10,537 bases of DNA, from contig DDTM01000105.1 of the NCBI GenBank assembly GCA_002344075.1, forward strand, positions 1-10,537, read 5' to 3'. The DNA comes from Bacteroidetes bacterium UBA2364 (GTDB lineage Bacteria > Bacteroidota > Rhodothermia > Rhodothermales > UBA2364). Each line of letters begins with the position of its first letter. Positions within the stretch are counted from its first letter, which is position 1. The notes beneath the pieces are model-generated. The model worked only from the letters and a program-made list of their open reading frames with translations, was not told the origin of the DNA and ran no database searches. Both the position numbers and the translations under genes were made by a program. This document shows, one piece after another, positions 1 to 7,200 of the stretch.

Positions 1-187
1 TGCAAAAATGTCCAGTAGTATGAACAGCGCCTTGGGTAAATTTTGAAATGCACCCGTTTTAAGATGTCTTATTTTTGCAAAGGCAACATGGTGATCGCGG
101 TTGTTTTGATTATTTAAGCCTGAATAATAAGTACTACATGGCTACATCAATAGATAATAGGGAATTGTTCCGTTCGCGTAATTAAGC
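1..187. other. Left intergenic segment without a supported gene
   Basis: No convincing gene is visible here. A reading frame open from the window edge ends at a TGA at 44-46 and would give a C-terminal tail AKMSSSMNSALGKF of a gene lying to the left, but this is too short to support. A TATTTTTG at 70-77 fits the Bacteroidota -7 promoter consensus TAnnTTTG, but the nearest upstream TTTG (42-45) is 24 bases away, longer than the usual 19-21. TGCAAAAA at 1-8 and TTTTTGCA at 73-80 are inverted copies. One copy of an 18-bp repeat, shared in inverted orientation with the far end of the window, lies at 6-23. Confidence 0.4.
6..23 (+). repeat. 18-bp inverted repeat, left copy
   Basis: AAATGTCCAGTAGTATGA is the exact reverse complement of the bases at 10484-10501. 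The match is perfect over 18 bases and stops abruptly on both sides. No transposase or recombinase gene lies between the copies, so it cannot be called a transposon end from this window alone. It may be a dispersed intergenic repeat or a protein-binding site. Confidence 0.6.
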
Positions 188-230
188 CAAAAAAATACCC
201 GGCTTCGGAGGAAGAAACCGGGCTTTTTTG
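188..230 (-). terminator. Bidirectional rho-independent terminator after rlpA
   Basis: CCCGG (198-202) and CCGGG (218-222) form a GC-rich stem with a 15-base loop. Read on the minus strand it is followed by a run of seven T (195-189) after two bases, and on the plus strand by CTTTTTT (223-229). It lies about 65 bases past the stop of the minus-strand RlpA gene, so ending that transcript is its most likely job. It could also stop plus-strand transcription entering from the left. Confidence 0.75.
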
Positions 231-293
231 ATGCAGACAGGTGGTGGGGTGGGGGTGTCTTTGGGTCGGCGGTAGCATCAAAAAAAAATGTGT

Positions 294-1559
294 TCAGTTT
301 TGGATTTGCTTAACCAGTGCATCTCTTCCGTTGTTACGGATTTGGTTGGCTGCAAATTCGGCATCGGCCTTGGTTGTAAAACGGCCAATATTGACCCGGT
401 ACAAGGCATTGCCATTTAATTGTGTCGCATGAACCCATCCACCGGAAAGTTGGTTTGCTTGCATCCGTGCCCGTTGGGCGTCACCCGTAGCGGCTACTTG
501 GACGGTATAACGTTCTGGCTGAGTTTGTTCGATGGTGGGGTATTGGGAGGGTTGGCGGTTTGGAGCCGGACTACGGGTCTCTTCGGTATAGGTGACAAAT
601 TGTCCTGTCTCTTCTTCAAGTAATTCTAATTTTACGCGACCAACGCCTTGTTTAATCATATCTATGTCCTGAGCGGCCTGCATGGCCAAATCAATCACGC
701 GCCCGTCATTGGTGAAAGGGCCACGATCGTTCACCCGCACAATCACGCTCTTATTATTGGAAAGATTGGTTACCCGAACCTTCGAGCCAAAGGCGATGGT
801 GCGGTGGGCAGCCGTGTATTGGTACATGTCAAAAACTTCTCCGTTTGCGGTTCTACGCCCTTGATATTTTCCACCATACCAAGAGGCCAAGCCATAGCTT
901 ACGGCGGTCACCTTCCAACGGCGGCCTTCATAGGGGCTGCCAGAGGGTGTGGCTCCGGTAGAGGGTGGGGTATAAAGCCGATCAGAGGGAGCAGAGGATT
1001 CATATGCCAAAATGGGGCTGGTGTTGTTTGTTGGGCCTTCTTTTCGGCGTGTCGCAACCCGCGCTGTTTCGTTTTCGGTTGGGGTATAAGCTGTATGGCG
1101 GGCAGGAGCAGAGGGAGCCGCAATGCCACGTCCGGGAGCCGCAGATGCATAAATCACTGGGCGAACACGGTCTGAAACGGCTGTTTCCCGATAGGCCGGC
1201 GGGGTGGGTTGAGCCGCTGGTTCCGTCCATTGATGGGAGGGGGCACGATTGGGTAGTACTTCAGGTGCAACTTCTTGGCTTTCTAAAATGGCCACCTGAC
1301 GACCGTTCACCTCCTCGATCCGAACAGTCCACGAACGGCGACCGTCTTGAGGCAAAGGGATATAAAGCGGTTGGTCTTGTCCCGCTACCGATTTGTTACC
1401 GGCATCAGCAGGATATGATGCCGTGTCGTTTTTCCAACGACCTGATTGACCCATTGCCGGAAGGGCGAGGACCAAGGCAACTAAAAAACCAAAAAAAGTT
1501 TTGGCACATGTTTCAGAATTATAAGTAGTTACACTAAACGGAAAAAATTTTTTTCTCAT
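294..1559 (-). CDS. rlpA: RlpA family septal lytic transglycosylase (DPBB + SPOR)
   Basis: 421-residue exported protein of the RlpA family, which in Pseudomonas cleaves glycan strands lacking stem peptides at the division septum. An N-terminal signal segment (about 1-37) has a basic start, a long n-region and the core FFGFLVALVLALPA. A P/S/T-rich linker of about 180 residues follows, then the double-psi beta-barrel (about 222-316) with SWYGGKYQGRRTANGE, TAAHRT, NDRGPF and RVIDLA. The family's three key acidic/His residues are present at the expected spacing: E241, H252, D278. A SPOR domain, known to bind denuded septal glycan, closes the protein (about 350-421). I place the start at 1559 because GGGGG lies five bases before that ATG; an in-frame ATG at 1577 would add six residues. 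There is no lipobox cysteine, so it may be periplasmic rather than a lipoprotein as in E. coli. A second RlpA-like gene lies upstream in the same direction, about 580 bp away with a terminator between them. Confidence 0.93.
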   Translation of the reverse strand: MRKKFFPFSVTTYNSETCAKTFFGFLVALVLALPAMGQSGRWKNDTASYPADAGNKSVAGQDQPLYIPLPQDGRRSWTVRIEEVNGRQVAILESQEVAPEVLPNRAPSHQWTEPAAQPTPPAYRETAVSDRVRPVIYASAAPGRGIAAPSAPARHTAYTPTENETARVATRRKEGPTNNTSPILAYESSAPSDRLYTPPSTGATPSGSPYEGRRWKVTAVSYGLASWYGGKYQGRRTANGEVFDMYQYTAAHRTIAFGSKVRVTNLSNNKSVIVRVNDRGPFTNDGRVIDLAMQAAQDIDMIKQGVGRVKLELLEEETGQFVTYTEETRSPAPNRQPSQYPTIEQTQPERYTVQVAATGDAQRARMQANQLSGGWVHATQLNGNALYRVNIGRFTTKADAEFAANQIRNNGRDALVKQIQN

Positions 1560-1655
1560 AACACCCCCTACTGGCATAGGATTTGTGGTTTAAAAGTTTG
1601 CTCAGAACGCCCTCGCTTGTGGGTTGGACGAAAAAACCACTTACAGGTACTCTTG

Positions 1656-1675
1656 GGGGGACTTCGCGGTCCCCC
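1656..1675 (-). promoter_or_regulatory. GC-rich hairpin in the rlpA leader
   Basis: GGGGGAC (1656-1662) and GTCCCCC (1669-1675) are perfect inverted copies around a six-base loop. There is no adjoining T-run, so it is not a standard terminator. It lies about 100 bases before the rlpA start and would fold in the 5' leader if transcription begins beyond it. Two further inverted repeats follow upstream (1712-1738 and 1744-1762). The function is unknown. Confidence 0.5.
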
Positions 1676-1743
1676 TGAGAGAGGGGTGATCAAAGATCGG
1701 GAAACGTTTGGGAGACCTGATTATTGGTGGTGGGTCTCTGTTT

Positions 1744-1762
1744 CTGTATCGCTTTGATACAG
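1744..1762. repeat. 7-bp perfect inverted repeat, 5-base loop
   Basis: CTGTATC (1744-1750) and GATACAG (1756-1762) are perfect inverted copies around GCTTT. The dyad could be a regulator-binding operator or an RNA hairpin in the rlpA leader. It has no T-run. Which of these, if either, applies cannot be told from the sequence. Confidence 0.4.
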
Positions 1763-1791
1763 GATAGCCAATAGCGTTTAATGACTGAGAC

Positions 1792-1825
1792 AAAAAAAAT
1801 CCCAAAATGATACATGATGGGATTT
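1792..1825 (-). terminator. Rho-independent terminator on the minus strand
   Basis: On the minus strand, AAATCCC and GGGATTT (plus-strand 1819-1825 and 1797-1803) form a 7-bp stem with a 15-base loop, running directly into a T-tract whose eight T end at 1792. It lies about 310 bases past the stop of the second RlpA-like gene and before rlpA, so the two genes are probably separate transcription units. The long distance from the stop leaves room for an unrecognised small transcript in between. Confidence 0.7.
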
Positions 1826-1893
1826 GAGTGGTAAATGTGCTCAGGTACAGCTCTATAAGGTTATACCACTATTTACAAGCTGTTTAGGCAGTA

Positions 1894-1912
1894 AAAGCAC
1901 CTCATTTATTGG
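1894..1912 (+). repeat. 19-bp intergenic motif, copy A
   Basis: AAAGCACCTCATTTATTGG matches 18 of 19 bases of 4136-4154, which lies just before the surface-protein gene. In both places a GCTGT precedes it (at 1879 and 4128) and an AAATGTC follows about 20 bases later, which suggests a longer, decayed dispersed repeat. Confidence 0.45.
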
Positions 1913-2138
1913 TTCATCCTCTGAAAAAGCAAATGTCTCATAGCAAGACAAAGCGTTGTGTTGCTATTAACCGCATAAACTTGATGGGTATGGTGTGAGG
2001 CTTTGTGAAAAGAAGAGGTGGGAGAGGTCTATCCGTATCAAACAAGCAATGTCGTTTTAGTTCTTATCTCAGTCAATCTTATACGGTACTGAAGAGGGGG
2101 AGGGTTGGTAAATGCGAGGGGTATAGCCTCTTGCGTTC

Positions 2139-3305
2139 TTAAAAGCCGTTTTTGGCTGGTTTTACATAGGCATCATTGTATCCCAATTGTTTTAATTCAA
2201 TGACAACCGCTTGTGCTTCCGACTTGCTACGAAAACGTCCAAAATTGAGCCTTATAAGATCGTCGGTACCTGTACGCTCTTGCCACAAATCTGGCCCCAA
2301 GGCAATTTGCTGGTCGTTAATGGAACGTTGATTGCGGACAGCCGAAATCTGAATCGTCCAGTTTCCGTCTGGGATGGTATAATGGTTGCGTTTTAGTTTT
2401 AAAGGAATGCCTCCACGTGGAATCATACCTGTTGGACTCATAGATGACATTCCTAATGGTAAATCCTCGCCTCCTAATGCATTAACCTGCCCCATATTTC
2501 CGCTGTAAGCATTTAATCCTGATTTTTTTTCTGTGGATGTGTTATTGTATAGAGGTTTGTTTGTATTTGGGTTGGCGGAGTTTGGAGAAAATCGGGTAGT
2601 TGCATCACCAGATGAATAGGTGTAATCCGGAAATTGAGTGGGCGTAGGATTTTGCCAAACTGGTGCGGTACTTAAAGTAGGTGCAGGAGTTTTTCCAGTA
2701 CCATTCGTGAAAGCGATATTGGTAGGTGCTTGATAGGAGTCCCGCCGAGCATCGCCGAAGCCTGCTGAGTAGGGCGAAAAGGGATCATAAGCGATGGCGG
2801 GCCCATTTATACCGGAAGCAGAAGGTTCTACGGGGACTATTTCTACACGTGCAATTCCAGACTGAAGAAGCCCAATCTGGGCAGCGGCACTTCCTGAAAG
2901 GCCGATAACTTTAGTATCTGTAGCATTAGGGCGGTCATTGATCCGAACGACGACAGATTGTTGGTTGGTGAGGTTGGTAACCATTACATATTGGCCGAAA
3001 GGATAAGACTTGTGAGAGCCTGTGAAGTCTCGGTGGTTATATGGTTCCCCACTTGCCGTAGGGTTTCCTTGATCTTTTTCGCCGTAGTGACTGGCAACCC
3101 CTGTCTGGGTACGAAAGCCCTCAGTAATCCGGTATGATCCAGGGAGTTGTGGGCTTTGGGGAGGCGGTAGGCTTCGTATAACACCGCAAGCGTTCCAAAC
3201 GAAGGCCAATAAAACCAAAACCACCAAAAGGGCGATTTGGAGGAGTCTGTTTTGTTGTATGTATGCGGAATGAGGTGGAGGCTTCATGGTGTTGGGACTG
3301 GTCAT
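2139..3305 (-). CDS. Divergent RlpA-like DPBB + SPOR protein
   Basis: 388-residue envelope protein resembling RlpA. A hydrophobic segment (about 21-37, LLQIALLVVLVLLAFVW) is followed by NACG; the cysteine is placed like a lipoprotein cysteine, but W and N at -3 and -2 are poor for a lipobox, so it may be a signal anchor. The double-psi barrel spans about 68-162 (GVASHYGEKDQGNPTASGE, HKSYPFG, VVVRINDR). Residues matching the RlpA key E, H and D are present at the right spacing (E87, H98, D124). The normally invariant RGPF after that Asp is RPNA, however, and the conserved Asp of the RVIDL segment is Gly (KVIGLSG, G135). A linker rich in N, T, S, P and G of about 150 residues leads to a SPOR domain (about 313-388). 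Starts at 3287 (ATG) and 3344 (TTG) are also in frame; none has a clear ribosome binding site, so the start is uncertain. It could be an active enzyme with altered specificity or a glycan-binding paralogue. Confidence 0.85.
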   Translation of the reverse strand: MTSPNTMKPPPHSAYIQQNRLLQIALLVVLVLLAFVWNACGVIRSLPPPQSPQLPGSYRITEGFRTQTGVASHYGEKDQGNPTASGEPYNHRDFTGSHKSYPFGQYVMVTNLTNQQSVVVRINDRPNATDTKVIGLSGSAAAQIGLLQSGIARVEIVPVEPSASGINGPAIAYDPFSPYSAGFGDARRDSYQAPTNIAFTNGTGKTPAPTLSTAPVWQNPTPTQFPDYTYSSGDATTRFSPNSANPNTNKPLYNNTSTEKKSGLNAYSGNMGQVNALGGEDLPLGMSSMSPTGMIPRGGIPLKLKRNHYTIPDGNWTIQISAVRNQRSINDQQIALGPDLWQERTGTDDLIRLNFGRFRSKSEAQAVVIELKQLGYNDAYVKPAKNGF

Positions 3306-3495
3306 GGCGAAAAACCGAATATATCCATGAATTGCCCTTCCCAATTATCGTACCAACTCTGCCTCAAATGCAACTTAGGCGAAAAAAAAGTTTAGTAGTA
3401 CAAAAAAATCAGGTTATGATTGTGTTTTTAACGGTGTCAAGAAGATAAAATTACCCTTTTAATGGTGTTAACCGATTACTTAAACCATAATTAAG

Positions 3496-3963
3496 ATGAA
3501 AAAGATTGTTTACCCAATGTTGTTGTGCATTTTTTTATTTAATTTTACACAAGCTCAAGTGGATCGAGAAACCGTTTTTACATGGAACAAGGACGGTTAT
3601 GCCAGTTCGAGTGTACGGATTCAGGTGTATGAAGCAGATGTTAAAGCCACACGTGGTAAAACCCATGTGGTGGTGGTTCAGGAAATTGCTGAAAATAATG
3701 GGGTCTCCGGCTTAGAGGATGCGCGTTATCTTGCTGCTGCCCTTGCAGAAAAATATAACTTAGCGGTCGAGGCAACGCTTTTTGTGCATGTGATTGGTGC
3801 GTTTACATTTGAAGGCGGGAAAGGTAAAAAAGGATTTATGTTTGGAACGGGGTATCGGCAGCAGGAAAATGGTCGACTAACCACTCCTTCTTGGCGATTG
3901 GTTTCGATCGAAGATTTGGTGGAATATACCGACCGGCAATATCGCGTTGCGTTGGCACGATAA
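3496..3963 (+). CDS. Small secreted protein of unknown function
   Basis: 155 residues with a clear signal peptide: MKK, a hydrophobic core (YPMLLCIFLFNF) and a likely cleavage after TQA or TQAQ (about residue 20-21). I do not recognise the mature part. It has a beta-rich first half (VRIQVYEADVK, THVVVVQEIAE), an amphipathic helix around 72-88 (GLEDARYLAAALAEKYN), a glycine/lysine stretch GGKGKKG (107-113) before an aromatic FMFGTGY, and a basic C-terminus. The single cysteine (C11) is inside the signal peptide, and there is no T9SS signal, so a periplasmic location is likely. The ATG has only a weak upstream AAG. The gene is divergent from the second RlpA-like gene and has its own terminator, so it is probably monocistronic. 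It is unlikely to be a shadow: nothing competes on either strand, and signal peptide, stop and terminator fit together. Confidence 0.8.
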   Translation: MKKIVYPMLLCIFLFNFTQAQVDRETVFTWNKDGYASSSVRIQVYEADVKATRGKTHVVVVQEIAENNGVSGLEDARYLAAALAEKYNLAVEATLFVHVIGAFTFEGGKGKKGFMFGTGYRQQENGRLTTPSWRLVSIEDLVEYTDRQYRVALAR

Positions 3964-4001
3964 TTGCTCGTAAGCAAAAATGATAATCTCCTAAGTTTGA
4001 A

Positions 4002-4041
4002 AGGCCTCTTGGTTCTTGCTATAGAGCCAGAGGCCTTTTTA
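4002..4041 (+). terminator. Rho-independent terminator after the small secreted protein
   Basis: AGGCCTCT (4002-4009) pairs with AGAGGCCT (4029-4036). The stem continues through a one-base bulge into GGTTC against GAGCC around an eight-base loop, and runs into TTTTT (4036-4040). It begins 38 bases after the stop codon at 3963. Confidence 0.85.
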
Positions 4042-4096
4042 TAAGTTTCAGGGTTTGGGGAAAAGGTTTAATTTGCTTGACCGAAATTTTAGGGTG

Positions 4097-4126
4097 TTTA
4101 TCGAAAAGAAAGCCCATTTTATCGAA
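4097..4126 (+). promoter_or_regulatory. Direct repeat TTTATCGAA x2, 21-bp period
   Basis: TTTATCGAA occurs at 4097-4105 and again at 4118-4126. The start-to-start distance of 21 bp is two helical turns, so both copies face the same side of the DNA. They end about 85 bases before the start of the large surface-protein gene and lie after the preceding terminator, which suits an activator or repressor site. I could not place a convincing promoter next to them. Confidence 0.35.
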
Positions 4127-4135
4127 TGCTGTCGG

Positions 4136-4154
4136 AAAGCACCTCATGTATTGG
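4136..4154 (+). repeat. 19-bp intergenic motif, copy B
   Basis: AAAGCACCTCATGTATTGG differs at one base from 1894-1912. It lies 56 bases before the surface-protein start codon and so probably falls in its promoter or 5' leader. Confidence 0.45.
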
Positions 4155-4209
4155 GTAAAATGGAACACCACCAGAAAATGTCCTCCATACCTCCTAATAT
4201 ATCACAGCC

Positions 4210-7200
4210 ATGAAAAAACAACCTACGTTCCTCCAAAAAAAGTCTAACACCCCTCTCGTGAGCAGTGGGTGGTTGGGCTGGCTCTTTGTTCTGCTCCTCT
4301 TGTCTGGCACATCGGTCTTTGCACAGTCCTCGCTTTCGGTAGCAAAACAGGCCAATGTGAGTAGTGTACCTTCCGGACAAACGTTTTATTATACCATCCA
4401 ATATGCTTGCTCCAGTCCTACGACGCCTTGTAATGATGTGGTGGTTCGGGATTCACTTGCTGCGGGCATAACTTATTTAGGCAATGTTGGTTCGGTACAT
4501 ACAACTTCCTCTTCTTACAACAGCACCAGCCGGATCGTCACATTTAACTTTGGTACGTTGGCATCTGGTTCTACGGGCGAGTTGCAGATAACGGTGAAGT
4601 TTCCGGAAGGAACCACGCCAAACGGTACGGTGGTGAAGAATCGGGCAGCCATTTTTGCCTCAAATGCCGCGACAGTAACCAGTAATACCGTTTCGGTAAC
4701 AGCCACAGCAGCCTCGAAATGGGAAGTGGACAAACAAATTACCACTTCCTCCTTTATAGATTTTGATGTGTCGTACAAAGTTGCTCTATGTAGTCCGAAT
4801 GCGGGCAATCTTGGCGGATTAAATCTTCAAGGTGCCCGTCTGGTAGATACCTTGCCGCTCAATGCCGTTTTTGTTTCTGCAAGTAATAGTGGTGTATATG
4901 ACGCCACGAACCGGACTGTGACGTGGAATTTAGGCAATATTGGTGTGACCAATGGTGGATGTACAAGCCGCACGGTAACCGTGCAATATCCGAGCACTGT
5001 TTTCTCGAATGGTCAAGCAGTAGTAAACCGTGTCGAAGGCTTTGGAACCCCATATGGCCTTTCGGACCTATCTTTGGGTACAGACCAAGTGAGCCATGTC
5101 TTATCCGGATTTGTCGCATCTACGGGTAGCACCCTGAATAAATATGTAGATTTTAGTGAAAAGGTGGTGGGCCAAACAGCTACTTATACGTTTAATCTTA
5201 AAAATAATAGTAATGTAGCAGTAAATGACTTTACGCTCGAAGATGTGATTCCAGCAGCCCTGGCTGTCACCGAAATCACTTCTGGTGGTTATCCATCTGC
5301 TGCGCCGGTCAATATTTGGTACAAAACCAACCTCAATAGCAGCTATACATTGGTTCCGGGAAGCCCCTTTAGTAGTAATAGTACTGTTTTGGTTTCTACT
5401 ATGGGGTTGGGGAGTACCGAAGCCATTACGCATCTGAAGTGGGATTGGGGAACGGTGACGATTGGATTTGCTCCTTCTTCTACTTCTGTTCGCCCCGGTT
5501 TCAAAGCGACCCTGCTTGCCACCGATCGGAACGGAAGTACGGTAAGTACCGGAAGTATCGTGCAAAATTGTGGTTTTTTGGGCTTTGTTTATAATAGCAA
5601 TACGACGAATCGTAGTGCGTGCGTGAATGTCGAAGTTATAGACCCAATGGCGCGTCCTTACCCATACAAAGAAGAAACTACGGCTGGTCCTTACCTCCCA
5701 GGGAGCACTGTTGGATACCGTTTACGGGTTCGAAACTACGGATTGGCTACACATAAATTAGAGAAGCCTGTTCTCATGGACTTGCTACCAGAAAGCCAAG
5801 CCTTTGTGGATGGCTCATGGACATATGATCCCGGAAATGCTGGAATGGCCGCGCCAGTATTTGAGAAATTGGAAAACTATGCCGGAAGTGGCCGGACACT
5901 GCTGCGGTGGCATTGGGCTGATGCCGTCCCCGTGGATGCAGCGGCATATATTTCGTTTAATGTACAGGTAAAACCCGGAACAATTTATGGCGCATTGCCC
6001 AATAAAGTACAGCTCACTTCTAATGTAGGAAATGTACGTTGTCCGGCCACCAAAGAAACCGATACGCTTGACTTGGATGGCGACGGGAATAGTAGTGATC
6101 AGATTTGTAACTATACCCATACCATCCAGATCCAAGGTGTACCTGCCCTTTCGGCCAATAAATTGGTAAAAGGCCAATACGATGATGAGTTTCATAAATA
6201 TCCAGATATAGGGATTTCTACGCCCGGTGGTACAGCCGATTATTTGTTGCAGGTGAGAAACGAAGGCAATGTCCCAATGAACGAAGCCGTACTGATAGAC
6301 GTACTTCCTGCTATTGGTGACCAATTGGTGACCACAAAAGATGAGCGCAAGAGCGAATGGCGCCCCAATCTGGTTGGTGCTGTAGCGGCTCCTAAAGGTG
6401 TAACGGTGTATTATAGCACGGCTGCCAATCCTTGTACCGAAGAATTAGGTATGTCTAAACCCGATTGCGAAAAGCCCGAATGGCGTACCGAACTTCCTGA
6501 AGACATTACGAGTGTACGGGCACTTAAATTCGATTTTGCGAAAGTGGAAATTGGCCTGAACGAAACCCTCAACTTGTCTTGGCCGATGCGTGCCCCTGCT
6601 GGTGCGCCCACTGAAGGCGAAGTGGCTTGGAACTCCTTTGCCTATACCGCAACCCGTGCCGATAATGGCTCTCGCCTCCTTGCCGCCGAGCCAGCGAAAG
6701 TGGGTATTGCCTTGAAACCCATCAAAGGGATCGCAATCGGTAGTTTCTTCTGGTTAGATGAAGACCGTGATGGTGTACAAGGCGAAAAAGAAAGTGGACT
6801 AAATGGGGTGAAAGTGACCCTGATTCATCCGGGCGATGATGAAAAACCCGGAACCGAGGACGACAAAGAAGTGGCATTTAGTTATACGGGCGATGATCAA
6901 AAAGGCCGTCCGGGATATTATCTCTTTCCAAACGTAGAAGAAGGGATTTATGCCCTCCGCTTCGACCTGCCGAAGGGCTTGCGCTTCACGAAGATGGATG
7001 TAGAAAACGATGAGATAGACTCCGACATCAATCCAGAATCTGGATACACCGAAATCTTTAAGGCATCTGGTGCTTCGGTATTGAATATGAATGGTGGTGC
7101 TTGGAAAGCCAAGGCAGACCTTGCACTGAAAAAAGGGGTGGACAATCCGATTGCACAAAGCGGGCAAAACGTGACGTATTATGTGGTGGTGGTAAATGAT

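Larger units (their letters stand above)
1578..2138. other. Long non-coding gap between the two RlpA-like genes
   Basis: No gene is supported in this 561-bp stretch and I see no tRNA. It contains the minus-strand terminator at 1792-1825, a group of inverted repeats between it and rlpA (1656-1762), a dyad AGTGGTA/TACCACT at about 1826-1869, and one copy of a 19-bp motif (1894-1912) repeated before the large surface-protein gene. Directly after the stop of the upstream RlpA-like gene there is an imperfect stem (about 2114-2135, GCAAGAGG against CCCCTCGC on the minus strand, with two mismatches) without a T-run. A possible 21-codon plus-strand frame at 1933-1998 lacks a ribosome binding site and is not called. 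Confidence 0.6.

Noticed and set aside
34..60. Possible terminator GGGT...ACCCGTTTT
   Set aside because: The outer stem is only four pairs with an internal mismatch and the T-run is short. It overlaps the doubtful reading-frame end at 46.
240..273. G-rich stretch that could form a G-quadruplex
   Set aside because: It has only three runs of three or more G close together, so at best a weak two-layer structure is possible. It lies in the 3' region of rlpA, where no role is indicated.
965..1528. Plus-strand open frame of 187 codons opposite rlpA
   Set aside because: It lies wholly inside rlpA on the other strand. The rlpA frame carries complete DPBB and SPOR domains, while this one shows no domain or signal sequence.
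1933..1998. Possible 21-codon plus-strand peptide MSHSKTKRCVAINRINLMGM...
   Set aside because: There is no ribosome binding site, it is very short, and nothing else supports translation. It also falls near a possible decayed repeat.
3345..3495. Promoters between the divergent second RlpA-like gene and the small secreted-protein gene
   Set aside because: TATATTCG on the minus strand (about 3318-3325) and TATGATTG on the plus strand are each one mismatch from TAnnTTTG, but neither has a well-placed -33 element.
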